64,000 nucleotides of DNA from Hydrogenophaga sp. IBVHS2. GTDB taxonomy: Bacteria > Pseudomonadota > Gammaproteobacteria > Burkholderiales > Burkholderiaceae_C. The position numbers were made by a program, and so were the translations under genes. Under the pieces are notes generated by a model. That model had not been told where the DNA came from. It saw only the letters and a program-made list of their open reading frames with translations, and searched no databases. Where the stretch lies: contig NZ_NFUT01000002.1 in assembly GCF_002127215.1 (NCBI RefSeq), positions 434,001 to 498,000 of the forward strand. Reading direction: 5' to 3'. Below, piece after piece: positions 23,910-33,067 of the stretch (within the stretch, counting starts at the first letter, position 1; each line of letters begins with the position of its first letter).

Positions 23910-25113
23910 CCCGGCGCAGCCACAGGCCCAGCAGCGCACCCAGCACGGCGGCGCTGGTGGTCACCACCCAGGTGAACTGCCAGCCGCCGGCCTGGGCCGC
24001 CACCCAGGCCACCAGCGGCGGGCCGGCAAACTGCCCGGCCGACGACCACTGCTGCACCCAGCCCACGGTGGTCGAGACGGCGCGTTCACCCGGCGCCACC
24101 CGCACCGCCAGCGAGAACAGCGTGGCCGGCACCAGCCCGCCGAGGGCGGAAAAGCCCAGCACCGCCGCATAGCGCGCCAGCGGCGGCAGTGCGGTGCCGT
24201 CGGCCAGCTGGCCGAAGGCCAGCACCGCCATGCTGCCCATGGCCACAAAGCCGGTCAGCAGCAGCCGCCAGGCCGGCCAGCCGGACTGCAGCAGGCGGCC
24301 GGCGCCCAGATTGCCCGCCACGTTCACCAGCGACACCAGGGCCGTGAGCGCGCCGGCCGCACCGGCCGCAATGCCCGCCTGGGCATACACCGTGGGCAGG
24401 AAGCCGACCACCGCCATCCACTGGCTGGAGTACAGGGCAAAGGCCATCGCCACCGCCCACGGCCCGCCCCGGCCCAGGGTGTCCCGCAGCGGCGCGGCCC
24501 GGTCCCTCAGCCCGGCACGGACGCCGGCCACCGCGCGAGGGGCGTGGGGCGGGTCCGCCGGCAGCGCCCGCCACAGCCACAGCGCCATGCCGGCCGATGC
24601 CAGGGCGAGCAGGGTCCACAGCCCGCGCCAGCCCAGCAGGCCCATGACCGGCGGGGCCAGCAGCAGGGCCAGCGCCGTGCCGGTGGGCATGTAGGTGCCC
24701 CACAGGCCCAGGTGCATCGGCAGCCGCTGCGGGTCCACCAGCCGGCGGATCAGGCTGGGCGCGGGCAGACAGGCCAGCAGGAAGCCCAGGCCTTCGAGGG
24801 CCCGCAGCACCAGCAGCGACGCCGGTCCCTGGGCCAGCAGGCCGCCCAGGCTGGCCAGCGCCAGCACGGCCTGGCCGGCAATCACGCTGCGGCGCAGGCC
24901 CGCGCCGTCGGCCAGCAGGCCCACCAGCAGACCGCCCAGCATGCCGGCCAGCTGCACCACCGACAGCAGGAAGCCGGCCTGCAGCAGCGTCACGCCCAGG
25001 CTCTCGGCCAGCACCGGCAGCGCCGGCGGCATCTTGCCGATGTGCAGGGCGGCCACCAGGCCGCTGGCCAGCACCAGGAAGGCACCCGCAGGGCGCCGGG
25101 AAAAGGGGGTCAT
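23899..25113 (-). CDS. MFS transporter (CynX/NimT-like)
   Basis: A 404-residue major facilitator with about twelve hydrophobic segments. The cytoplasmic loop 2-3 motif appears as GLLADGAGLRRSVIAGQ, and a second half begins near residue 210 after a polar loop (RAGLRDRAAPLRDTLGRG). The overall pattern (ALPVLAESLGVTLLQAGFLLSVVQLAGM) resembles the CynX/NimT cyanate or nitroimidazole group, but the substrate is unknown. ATG 25113 begins a short basic leader before the first helix. It is divergent from the binding-protein/kinase operon. Confidence 0.85.
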   Translation of the reverse strand: MTPFSRRPAGAFLVLASGLVAALHIGKMPPALPVLAESLGVTLLQAGFLLSVVQLAGMLGGLLVGLLADGAGLRRSVIAGQAVLALASLGGLLAQGPASLLVLRALEGLGFLLACLPAPSLIRRLVDPQRLPMHLGLWGTYMPTGTALALLLAPPVMGLLGWRGLWTLLALASAGMALWLWRALPADPPHAPRAVAGVRAGLRDRAAPLRDTLGRGGPWAVAMAFALYSSQWMAVVGFLPTVYAQAGIAAGAAGALTALVSLVNVAGNLGAGRLLQSGWPAWRLLLTGFVAMGSMAVLAFGQLADGTALPPLARYAAVLGFSALGGLVPATLFSLAVRVAPGERAVSTTVGWVQQWSSAGQFAGPPLVAWVAAQAGGWQFTWVVTTSAAVLGALLGLWLRRVRA

Positions 25114-25229
25114 CGGTCGATCATCGCTGCCCGGGGGCTTGATGCGTGTCAATCTGCGGTGCTTTTGCACGGTTCGGATCGGTCTCAACCCCCCAGAATA
25201 GGGGGATCTTCTTTCCCGAGGCTTGCCCC

Positions 25230-26423
25230 ATGCGTCGTTGGTTCATCTGCCTGCTGCTGTTGTGCGCCGGTGCCGGCCGGGGCCTGCACGCGCAGCCCGG
25301 GCCGGTGTATGTGGGGCTGGACGCCGAGTTCGGCCACCGCACCAGCACCTCGGCCCAGGCCATCCAGCAGGGCATCGAGATCGCCATGGCGGAGATCAAC
25401 CAGGCCGGCGGTGTGCTCGGCGGGCGCAAGCTGTCCCTGGTCACGACCGACAACCGCTCCATCACGGCCGTGGGCCTGGACAACCTGCGCAAGCTCGCGG
25501 CCCAGCCCGACCTGGTGGCCGTGTTCGGCGGCAAGTTCAGCCCGATCTACATCGAGGCCCTGCCCCTGGTGCACGAGCTGGGGCTGCCCCTGATGGATCC
25601 GTGGGGGTCGGCCGACGGCATCACCGACCACCCCTACCAGCCCAGCTACACCTTCCGCCTGTCCATCAAGGACGCCTGGGTCGCTCCGGCCTTCGTGCGC
25701 TTTGCCCGCGAACACCACCGGATCGGCCGGCTGGGCCTGCTGGTGCCCAACACCGCGTGGGGCCGCAGCAACAAGGCGGCCCTTGAAGCCGCCGTGGGCA
25801 CTGCCCCCGGCATGAGGCTGGTGGCCCACCGCTGGTACCACTGGGGCGACGCCTCGCTGATGGCCAGCTACCAGGCCCTGCGCGAGGCGGGCGCCCAGGC
25901 CATCGTGCTGGTGGCCAACGAGACCGAAGGCTCGCTGCTGATCCGCGAGATGGCCGGCCTGCCCAGGGACCAGCGGCTGCCGATCATCAGCCACTGGGGC
26001 ATCACCGGCGGCGACTTCGCCCGCATGGCGGGTCCGGCCCTCGACGAGATCGATCTGGTGGTGGTGCAGTCGTACAGCTTCGTGGGCGCGCGTTCGCCGG
26101 CCGCGCAACGGGTGCTGGCAGCCCTGCAGCGGGGCTGGGGCCATGCGGCCCCCGAAAAGGTGCCCAGCCCGGTGGGTGTGGCCCACGCCTACGACCTGAT
26201 GCACCTGCTGGCCCGCGCCATCGACAAGGCCGGCAGCACCGACCGCAAGGCGGTGCGTGCCGCGCTGGAACAGCTGGGGCCCTACGACGGTCTGGTGCAG
26301 CGGTATGCCCGGCCGTTCACGCCCACCCGCCACGACGCCCTGGGGCCGGAGCGCATCTTCTTTGCCCGTTACACCGCCAGCGACGAGCTCATCCCCATGA
26401 CGCCGCCGTCTCGACGCCCGTGA
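25230..26423 (+). CDS. Periplasmic binding protein (branched-chain amino acid type), probable sensor partner
   Basis: A 397-residue exported protein with a signal peptide (about 1-23, ending LHA) and the Peripla_BP_6 fold: VYVGLDAEFGHRTSTSAQAIQQGIEIAMAEINQAGGVLGGRKLSLVTTDN is the classical N-terminal lobe start, followed by AVFGGKFSPIYIEALP and the YDLMHLLARAIDKAG region near the end. No permease or ATPase gene is near. Instead the stop overlaps the start of a hybrid sensor kinase (TGATG), so it more likely presents a ligand to that kinase than to a transporter. The ligand cannot be read from sequence. Confidence 0.85.
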   Translation: MRRWFICLLLLCAGAGRGLHAQPGPVYVGLDAEFGHRTSTSAQAIQQGIEIAMAEINQAGGVLGGRKLSLVTTDNRSITAVGLDNLRKLAAQPDLVAVFGGKFSPIYIEALPLVHELGLPLMDPWGSADGITDHPYQPSYTFRLSIKDAWVAPAFVRFAREHHRIGRLGLLVPNTAWGRSNKAALEAAVGTAPGMRLVAHRWYHWGDASLMASYQALREAGAQAIVLVANETEGSLLIREMAGLPRDQRLPIISHWGITGGDFARMAGPALDEIDLVVVQSYSFVGARSPAAQRVLAALQRGWGHAAPEKVPSPVGVAHAYDLMHLLARAIDKAGSTDRKAVRAALEQLGPYDGLVQRYARPFTPTRHDALGPERIFFARYTASDELIPMTPPSRRP

Positions 26424-29050
26424 TGCCCTTCTTCAAGACCCCCCCGCCGCTGGCCCGCCGCATCCAGCGCATCGCCTTCGCCCTCTCGGCCACCATCGTG
26501 GCCACGCTGGTGGCCGGTTGGCTGGTCATCACCGTGATCGAGGTGCCGGCCAACGAGGAGCGTGCCCACGATGGCGCCGCGCGCGTGCTGGGCGATGCCA
26601 TGTCCAGCGACATCAGCTTCCACCTGCGCAGCCTGCGCGACCTCAGCCAGAGCACGCTGGTCTGGACCAGCCTGACCGACTCGGCCGGTCGCGATGCCTA
26701 CCTCAAGCCCTTCCTGGAAGGCACCTCCCGCAGCCCCGACGCCATGCCCCTGATGCTGGTGGACTACCAGGGCCGACCCATGGCGGGCGAGCTGCCCGGT
26801 TCCGTGACCACCACCGAGTGGCAGTCGGCGGTGGCCACCGCCATGCGCGAGAAAAAACCCCACCTCAGGGTGTTCTCTCCGGGTGGTCGACCCAGCCTGG
26901 TCATGGCGTTCCCGGTGGTCTATCCCTACACCCGCGATGCCATCGGCGCCATGGTCGGTGTGGTCGACCTGGACGCCCAGTTCCATCGCCGCGCCGCCGG
27001 TCTGGGTGACGGACTCGGTGTGGACCTGATGCTGGGCGATCAGGTGCTGGAGAGCATCGTGGCCGGCAGCGGTCCGCACTCGGCCGCTTCCGGGCAGGCG
27101 CTGGCGCTGCCACAGGATGTGCCGAGGCATTTCCCGACCACGGTGCTGATGCCGCTGGAGCCGCCGGTGAGCAACGGCGCGCTGGGCATCCGCCTGTACG
27201 GCATGGAGAACCCGTGGTTCGGGCCGATCATGACCCGGCTGGCCCTCGCAGCCCTGCTGGCCGTGCTGCTGTGCGGCCTGACCTGGCACATCTCGGGCGT
27301 GATGGCCCGCCGCATCACCGCGCGGCTCAACCGGCTGGTGGAGGACTGCCAGGCGGTCGCCGACGGCAGCTCGCGCACCGTGTCCGACGACCATGGCCAG
27401 GACGAGATCGGCCTGCTCGCCCGCACCCTGCAGCAGGCCCTGACCGCCTACGACGACATCAACACCCGGCTCGAAGCCCGGGTGGCCGAGCGCACCGCCG
27501 AACTCAGCCTCAGCGAAGAGCGTTTCCGCAACGCCATCGACACCATCGAGGAAGCCTTCGTCATCTTCGATCCGCAGGACCGGCTGGTCTATGCCAACGA
27601 CCGGTTCCGCGAGAGCTATGCCGATCTGCCCGGGGGCGTGGTGCCGGGGCGTGATTTCAGGGAGATGGCCGAAGCCTGGTGGCGGCACCACCACCCGGAC
27701 GGCTCGCCCGAGGAGCTCAAGCGCTGGCTCGACAAGCGGCTGCAGGAACACCGCCATGGACACTCCACGGTCCACCGCATCGGCGAGCGCTGGGTGCGCG
27801 ACATCGGGCGGCCCACGCCCAGCGGCTACGTGGTGGCACTGCGGGTGGACATCACCGAGCTGGTGCAGGCGCGCCAGCAGGCCGAGAGCGCCAACCAGGC
27901 CAAGAGCCGCTTCCTGGCCACCATGAGCCACGAACTGCGCACCCCCATGAACGGCGTGCTGGGCATGGCCCAGCTGCTGCTGCTGCCCGACCTCTCCGAG
28001 GCCGAGCGGCTGGAGTACGCGCAGACCATCATGGGATCGGGCGAGGCCCTGCTGCGTCTGCTCAACGACATCCTGGACTTCTCCAAGATCGAGTCCGGGA
28101 ACGTCGAGCTCGACCTCGGCCCCACCGTGCCCTTCGATGTGGTGCACGAATCGGCCGAGCTGTTCCGTCAGGTGGCCGAGCAGAAGGGCCTGCGCTTCAC
28201 CGCCGCCTGGAACGGTCCGTCCGGCCGGCGCTATGTGACCGATGCCAGCCGCCTGCGCCAGATCCTGCTGAACCTGCTGAACAACGCCATCAAGTTCACC
28301 CAGTCCGGCCAGGTGCGGCTGGAAGGCCGCGAGGTCTCGTGCGAGGACGAGCGCGCGGTGCTGGAATTCACCGTCACCGACACCGGCATCGGCATCGCGC
28401 CCGAACAGGTGGCCCTGCTGTTCAAGCCGTTCTCGCAGGTGGACGGCTCCATCACCCGCCAGTTCGGCGGCACCGGTCTGGGCCTGTCCATCGTCAAGGG
28501 CCTGGCCGAGCTGCTGGGCGGACGCACCGGCGTGCAGAGCGAACCCGGCAAGGGCTCGCGGTTCTGGCTGCGCATTCCGGCCCGGGTGGTCCGCCAGCCG
28601 GTGGGCCACACCGAGCCGGGCGCGCTGCCGCCGGCCCGGATGGACGATGGTCCGCCGCTCAAGGGCACGGTGCTGGTGGTGGACGACCACCCCATCAACC
28701 GCAAGTTCATCGAGATCCTGCTCGGCAAGATGGGGCTGGAGGTCCGGGTGGCCGAAGACGGTGCGCAGGCCCTCAAGCTGCTGTTCGCCGGCTCGGCCGT
28801 CGATGCGGTCCTCATGGACCTGCAGATGCCCGTCATGGACGGCCTGGAGGCCACGCGCCGGCTGCGCGCCTGGGAGGCCGAGCAGGGCCGCCCCCGGGTG
28901 CCGGTGGTGGCCTTCACCGCCGACGCCTTCGACGAGGCCCGCCTGCGCACCCACGAGGCCGGCATGGACGCCTTCCTGGCCAAGCCCATCGTGCCCCAGC
29001 GCCTGCGCGAGACGCTGGAGCGCCTGCTGACCACCAGCAGCCTGATGTGA
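26423..29050 (+). CDS. Hybrid sensor histidine kinase with receiver domain
   Basis: An 875-residue membrane protein. Order: transmembrane segment about 18-40; periplasmic sensor about 41-265 (CHASE4/Cache-like, with [21 protein letters not shown]); transmembrane segment about 272-292; HAMP about 293-345; coiled coil and PAS about 360-485; HisKA with phospho-acceptor His503 ([21 protein letters not shown]); complete HATPase (N box [39 protein letters not shown]); C-terminal receiver with Asp799 ([19 protein letters not shown]) and Lys in FLAKPIVP. No output domain is present, so it needs a phosphotransfer partner elsewhere. It is translationally coupled to the binding protein. Confidence 0.93.
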   Translation: MPFFKTPPPLARRIQRIAFALSATIVATLVAGWLVITVIEVPANEERAHDGAARVLGDAMSSDISFHLRSLRDLSQSTLVWTSLTDSAGRDAYLKPFLEGTSRSPDAMPLMLVDYQGRPMAGELPGSVTTTEWQSAVATAMREKKPHLRVFSPGGRPSLVMAFPVVYPYTRDAIGAMVGVVDLDAQFHRRAAGLGDGLGVDLMLGDQVLESIVAGSGPHSAASGQALALPQDVPRHFPTTVLMPLEPPVSNGALGIRLYGMENPWFGPIMTRLALAALLAVLLCGLTWHISGVMARRITARLNRLVEDCQAVADGSSRTVSDDHGQDEIGLLARTLQQALTAYDDINTRLEARVAERTAELSLSEERFRNAIDTIEEAFVIFDPQDRLVYANDRFRESYADLPGGVVPGRDFREMAEAWWRHHHPDGSPEELKRWLDKRLQEHRHGHSTVHRIGERWVRDIGRPTPSGYVVALRVDITELVQARQQAESANQAKSRFLATMSHELRTPMNGVLGMAQLLLLPDLSEAERLEYAQTIMGSGEALLRLLNDILDFSKIESGNVELDLGPTVPFDVVHESAELFRQVAEQKGLRFTAAWNGPSGRRYVTDASRLRQILLNLLNNAIKFTQSGQVRLEGREVSCEDERAVLEFTVTDTGIGIAPEQVALLFKPFSQVDGSITRQFGGTGLGLSIVKGLAELLGGRTGVQSEPGKGSRFWLRIPARVVRQPVGHTEPGALPPARMDDGPPLKGTVLVVDDHPINRKFIEILLGKMGLEVRVAEDGAQALKLLFAGSAVDAVLMDLQMPVMDGLEATRRLRAWEAEQGRPRVPVVAFTADAFDEARLRTHEAGMDAFLAKPIVPQRLRETLERLLTTSSLM

Positions 29051-29077
29051 GGCCGACGGTGGCCGCTGCGCTGTGGC

Positions 29078-30886
29078 TCAGCGCAGGTGGTGCACCGGCG
29101 CCTGCCCGTAGACCGGCGTGTCCAGCCCCTCGTAGCGCGCCTTGAGCTGCAGCGACAGGAACTGCGAATAGTGCCGGCTCTGGTGCAGGTTGCCGCCGTG
29201 GATCCACAGCTGCTTCTGCTGGGTGGGCTTCCACATGTTGCGCAGCTCGCCCTCCCAGGGCCCCGGGTCCTTGGTGGTGCTCGAGCCCAGTCCCCACACC
29301 TTGCCCACCCGGTCGGCCACCTCGGGCGACACCAGGTCGGCCAGCCAGTGGTTCATGCTGCCGTAGCCGGTGGCATAGACGATCACGTCGGCCGGCAGCT
29401 CGGTGCCGTCGGTCAGGACCACGCTCTTGGGCTTGATCCGCTGGAAGTTCACGCCGCTGCGCAGCTTGATCTGTCCGTTGGCCACCAGCTCGCTGGCCCC
29501 CACATCGATGTAGTAGCCCGAACCGCGCCGCAGGTACTTCATGAACAGGCCCGAGCCGTCGTCGCCGAAGTCCAGCATGAAGCCGGCCTTCTCCAGGCGG
29601 CCGTACAGGTCGGCATCGCGCTTCTTCATCTCCTCGTACACCGGGATGTGGAAGGTGTGCATGATCTTGTAGGGCACGCTGGCAAAGATCAGGTCGGCCT
29701 TGTGGTGGTCGATGCCGCTCTTGACGGCCTGCTCGCTGTAGAGCCCGCCCAGGGCCAGCTCCATGAGCGAATCGCTGGGGGCGATGTGCGTGCTGCTGCG
29801 CTGGACCATGGTCACGTCCACCCCGTGCTCCACCAGCGCCGCGCAGATGTCGTGCGCCGAGTTGTTGGAGCCCAGCACCACCACCTTCTTGCCGATGTAG
29901 CCCTCCGGTCCGGGGTGCTTGCTGCTGTGGTGCTGCTCGCCCTCGAAGGTCTCGGCGCCCTCGATCTTGGGCACGTTGGCATAGCCCGACACGCCGAGCG
30001 CGAACACCAGCTGCTTCGGGCGCAGCGTGACCGGCTGGCCATCACGCTCCACCAGCACTTCCCACTCGCCGGTGTCCTCGTGGAAGGTGGCCTTCTTCGC
30101 CACCGTGCTGCCCCAGTAGTTGATCTCCATCACCTTGGTGTACATCTCCAGCCAGTCGCCCACCTTGTCCTTGGGCGCGAACACCGGCCAGTCGTCCGGG
30201 AAGGGCAGGTAGGGCAGGTGGTCGTACCAGACCGGGTCGTGCAGGTGCAGGCTCTTGTAGCGGTTGCGCCAGCTGTCGCCGGCGCGCGGGTTCTTCTCCA
30301 CCACGATGGCCGGCACGCCCAGCTTGCGCAGCCGCGCCGCCAGCATGATGCCGCCCTGGCCGCCGCCGATGATCACCACATACGGCTGCTCCTCATACCC
30401 CAGCCGTGCTTCCTCGTCCTGGCGCTTTTCCAGCCAGCTCCGGCGGCCCGGGTGCACGCCGTGCTCGGCGCCCTTGATGCGCCGCTCGCCGCGCTTCTCC
30501 TCGAAGCCCTTGAGCTCGGCCATGGTGGTCAGGAAGGTCCAGGCCTTGTCGCCGCCCTCGCTGCCCTTGAGCCGCAGATGACCGCGACCGCGCGCCACCT
30601 TCGTCTCGAAGGTGAACCAGGCGTCGATCACGCCGTCGGCCTCGGTGGCCTCGCCCTCCAGTGCAAAGTGGCTGGGCGCGGTGTCGGCCAGGCGCGCGCG
30701 CAGCATGTCGGCAATGGCCTGCTGGCCTTCCTGCGTGCGGATGTTCCAGGTGAAGGCCACCAGGTCGCGCCAATAGCAGTCGGCATCGAACAGGGCGGTG
30801 GCTGCGGCGATGTCGCCCGAGCTCAGGGCGGTCTCGAGATCGGACAGCCAGTCGGCGGCCCGCCGGGAGGGCGTCTTGGATTGCAT
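29078..30886 (-). CDS. NTF2-domain flavin monooxygenase
   Basis: A 602-residue protein in two parts. The N-terminal about 135 residues form an NTF2/SnoaL-like domain (LETALSSGDIAAATALFDADCYWRDLVAFTWNIRTQEG). The rest is a class B flavin monooxygenase: FAD motif GGGQGG (174-179), WRNRYKSLHLHDPVWYDHLPYLPFP, NADPH-binding VVVLGSNNSAHDICAAL, and VIVYATGYGSMNHW near the end. It would use FAD, NADPH and O2 to oxygenate a soft nucleophile or a ketone; the substrate is unknown. A GGAGA at proper spacing precedes ATG 30886. It stands alone, divergent from a 2TM protein gene. Confidence 0.88.
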   Translation of the reverse strand: MQSKTPSRRAADWLSDLETALSSGDIAAATALFDADCYWRDLVAFTWNIRTQEGQQAIADMLRARLADTAPSHFALEGEATEADGVIDAWFTFETKVARGRGHLRLKGSEGGDKAWTFLTTMAELKGFEEKRGERRIKGAEHGVHPGRRSWLEKRQDEEARLGYEEQPYVVIIGGGQGGIMLAARLRKLGVPAIVVEKNPRAGDSWRNRYKSLHLHDPVWYDHLPYLPFPDDWPVFAPKDKVGDWLEMYTKVMEINYWGSTVAKKATFHEDTGEWEVLVERDGQPVTLRPKQLVFALGVSGYANVPKIEGAETFEGEQHHSSKHPGPEGYIGKKVVVLGSNNSAHDICAALVEHGVDVTMVQRSSTHIAPSDSLMELALGGLYSEQAVKSGIDHHKADLIFASVPYKIMHTFHIPVYEEMKKRDADLYGRLEKAGFMLDFGDDGSGLFMKYLRRGSGYYIDVGASELVANGQIKLRSGVNFQRIKPKSVVLTDGTELPADVIVYATGYGSMNHWLADLVSPEVADRVGKVWGLGSSTTKDPGPWEGELRNMWKPTQQKQLWIHGGNLHQSRHYSQFLSLQLKARYEGLDTPVYGQAPVHHLR

Positions 30887-31008
30887 GTGTTGTGTCTCCG
30901 TTGGCCGGCCTCGACACGGGCCGGTGCCGCAGTGTTCTCAAGACCCGTGCCAGGGCCGGTGCAGCGCCAAGTGCTTGATCTGCAAGGGACCCGGCCCCGG
31001 GCCGTCCC

Positions 31009-31146
31009 TGTCACAGGGTGGCAGCTGTCACTCCCCCGGCGTGACAGGTGTCACCCCCGCACCGCCCATGAACGGCGCTGGTCCAGGTACCCCCGGGTGG
31101 TAAAGAGTTGCAGCCAGGTGTAAGCGTCCAGCGGTATCGCGATACC
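31009..31146. promoter_or_regulatory. Operator-like repeats in the 340-bp gap 30887-31226
   Basis: The gap between the divergent monooxygenase and glycine-zipper genes contains no gene. It holds TGTCAC at 31009-31014 and 31026-31031, then the exact dyad GTGACA-GG-TGTCAC at 31041-31054, and further right the perfect 14-bp palindrome GGTATCGCGATACC at 31133-31146. Two kinds of symmetric site suggest separate regulators for the two divergent genes. No consensus promoter is obvious. Confidence 0.5.
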
Positions 31147-31226
31147 TGCGGTAACAGGCCCCCTGACCGCCACGGCTAGATTGCGCCCCAGGACGCCGGC
31201 CGTTGCCGGCACACAGGAGGTATGTG

Positions 31227-31793
31227 ATGGATCAATCGATGATGAAAGGCCTGGTCGTGGGTGGTCTGGCCATGGTGGTGCTGGGTGCCGGCGCCGTGGG
31301 CGGCTACCGCTACATGCAGCCCGAGGTGGCCCAGGTGGTGGGCGTCAAGGAAGTGACCAAGACCGTCTCCACCCCGCGCGAAGTGTGCGAGGACGTGGCC
31401 GTGCGCCGCCAGGCCCCGGTGCAGGACCAGCACCGCATTGCCGGCACCGCCGTGGGCGCCATTGCCGGCGGCCTGCTGGGCAGCGCGGTGGGCAACGGCA
31501 GCGGCAAGACCCTGGCCACCGTGGCCGGTGCCGTGGGCGGCGGTTACGCCGGCAACCAGGTGCAGAAGAACATGCAGCAGAACGATGTGGTCACCACCAC
31601 CGAGCGCCGCTGCCGCATGGTGCAGGAGAAAACGCAGCAGCTGGTGGGCTACGACGTGACGTTCACCCTGGACGGCAAGCAGGGCGTGGTGCGCACCTCA
31701 TGGAAGCCGGGCGACACCCTGCCGGTCAAGGACGGGCAGATCGATACCACCCCGCCGGCCCAGGCGCAGGCCCTGTCGCAGGACCGTTCCTGA
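31227..31793 (+). CDS. Glycine-zipper 2TM-domain envelope protein
   Basis: A 188-residue protein with an N-terminal membrane anchor (about 5-25), a conserved cysteine-containing linker (VCEDVAVRRQAPVQDQHRIAGT) and a glycine-zipper segment at about 72-110 (GAIAGGLLGSAVGNGSGKTLATVAGAVGGGYAGN) of the Rick_17kDa / 2TM type. The C-terminal part has ERRCRMVQEKTQQLVGYDVTF and ends in a hydrophilic tail. Such proteins sit in the envelope and are often stress induced. A perfect AGGAGG (31215-31220) supports ATG 31227. Its last 68 bp overlap the convergent next gene. Confidence 0.87.
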   Translation: MDQSMMKGLVVGGLAMVVLGAGAVGGYRYMQPEVAQVVGVKEVTKTVSTPREVCEDVAVRRQAPVQDQHRIAGTAVGAIAGGLLGSAVGNGSGKTLATVAGAVGGGYAGNQVQKNMQQNDVVTTTERRCRMVQEKTQQLVGYDVTFTLDGKQGVVRTSWKPGDTLPVKDGQIDTTPPAQAQALSQDRS

Positions 31794-32340
31794 TCCAGGC
31801 CGGCAGTGTGGCGTTCGCCGGCAGGTGGCGCAGCAGGCGCTGACAGCGCTCCACCTGCCGCCCCTCGCTCACCGGTAGCGACACCCGGGTCCGCTCGCCC
31901 TCCAGCGGCTGCGCCAGTTCCAGATCGAGCAGCTGCCGGAACTCGTGCTCGGCCAGGCCCTCGCGCCACACCACGCTGCGCACCTCGGCCCAGGGCACGA
32001 AACGTTGCTGGCTCACCGCCGGCCCGAGCAGGGTCGGCGCATGGCTCCAGTGCAGCCCCACACCGTGCGTGTCAATGCGGGCCGCATGCAGCCGGAACAG
32101 ATCGCTGCTCAGCGCCCGGAACCCCAGCAGAAAACCGGTGAGCCCCAGCACCCCGGCGGCCACCGCCATGTTGCCCAGGGTGGCCACGTTCCACCAGGCC
32201 CAGGCCCGGTCGGTCACCGGCAGCAACAGGGCCGCCAGCAGGCAGGCCAGCCCCATCAGCAGGCGCCACAGGCGCGGGTGGCCGTCGAACGGCGCGGGAC
32301 CGTCGAACGGCAGGTCGAAGCAGTCGGTGGCCGGGGTCAT
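31726..32340 (-). CDS. Hypothetical membrane protein, two transmembrane segments
   Basis: A 204-residue protein I do not recognise. It has two hydrophobic segments (about 27-44 and 55-77, the latter with NMAVAAGVLGLTGFLLGFRAL) followed by a soluble half that resembles a PH-like or YcxB-like domain (GVGLHWSHAPTLL; FVPWAEVRSVVWREGLAEHEFRQLLDLEL). It starts 17 bp after the GntR gene on the same strand and could be the last gene of that operon. The 3' 68 bp overlap the convergent glycine-zipper gene, so one of the two ends may be conserved only in length. Confidence 0.6.
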   Translation of the reverse strand: MTPATDCFDLPFDGPAPFDGHPRLWRLLMGLACLLAALLLPVTDRAWAWWNVATLGNMAVAAGVLGLTGFLLGFRALSSDLFRLHAARIDTHGVGLHWSHAPTLLGPAVSQQRFVPWAEVRSVVWREGLAEHEFRQLLDLELAQPLEGERTRVSLPVSEGRQVERCQRLLRHLPANATLPAWIRNGPATGPAPGPAGWYRSARP

Positions 32341-32357
32341 GCGCACCGCCCGCGGTG

Positions 32358-33032
32358 TCAGGCTGCCAGGGGCGTGGTCGACTGCAGCGCCTGCAGGTGT
32401 TCCACCAGATTGCGCCCGGCCAGCGTGGCATGGTGCTCGGCCCGTTGCGCGGCCCGGTCGGGGTCGCGGTCGTGGATGGCCTGCACGATGGCCTCGTGCT
32501 CGTCCCAGATGGTGCTGCGACCGGTGCTGTGCTGCAGCACCGCGCCCATGACGCGGCGCAGGTGCACCCACTGCAGCGAGGCGCTCTCGATCAGCAGCGG
32601 GTTGCCCGAGGCTGCGTAGATGGCGCTGTGGAAGGCGGTGTCGGCCTCGATCATGGCCTTCACGTCCGAGCCGGCCGCCGCCGCACGCCCGGCCGTGATC
32701 AGGGCCGGATCGATGCGCTCACCGCGCTCGGCCGCCAGCCGGGCCGCCAGCCCATCGAGCGCACCCCGCACCCGGTACAGGTGGCCGATGCGCTCAGGCT
32801 CCAGCCGCGCCACCACCAGCCCGCGCCCCGGCGCCTCCTGCAGCAGCCCGTCCTTCTTGAGCAGGCGCAGGGCCTGCAGCACCGGCGAGCGCGACACGTT
32901 CAGCTGCTCGGCCAGGTCCTCCTGGGTGATGCGCTCGCCCGGCGCCAGCGTGCCGGCGCTGATGGCGTCCAGCAAGGTCTTGTAGACCTCGTCCACATAG
33001 TCGGTTCGGCTGCTGATCTTGGCGAGGTTCAT
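32358..33032 (-). CDS. GntR-family regulator (FadR/FCD subfamily)
   Basis: A 224-residue regulator. The winged helix-turn-helix is at about 10-72 (YVDEVYKTLLDAISAGTLAPGERITQEDLAEQLNVSRSPVLQALRLLKKDGLL), followed by an FCD effector domain (about 85-210) whose metal-site residues are visible in EADTAFHSAIYAASGN and in the histidine of RAEHHATL. It is the third gene of the Rieske oxygenase operon, which begins with two TGTATACA dyads of the kind FCD regulators bind, so it probably represses its own operon until a pathway intermediate releases it. Confidence 0.9.
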   Translation of the reverse strand: MNLAKISSRTDYVDEVYKTLLDAISAGTLAPGERITQEDLAEQLNVSRSPVLQALRLLKKDGLLQEAPGRGLVVARLEPERIGHLYRVRGALDGLAARLAAERGERIDPALITAGRAAAAGSDVKAMIEADTAFHSAIYAASGNPLLIESASLQWVHLRRVMGAVLQHSTGRSTIWDEHEAIVQAIHDRDPDRAAQRAEHHATLAGRNLVEHLQALQSTTPLAA

Positions 33033-33067
33033 GGGGGTCGGTGGGGCAGGGCGGTGGGGAAGAGGGT

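Noticed and set aside
29087..31123. A 678-codon plus-strand frame antisense to the flavin monooxygenase
   Set aside because: Composition is His/Leu/Ala/Val-biased with no recognisable domain; the opposite strand has the FAD and NADPH motifs and a ribosome binding site.
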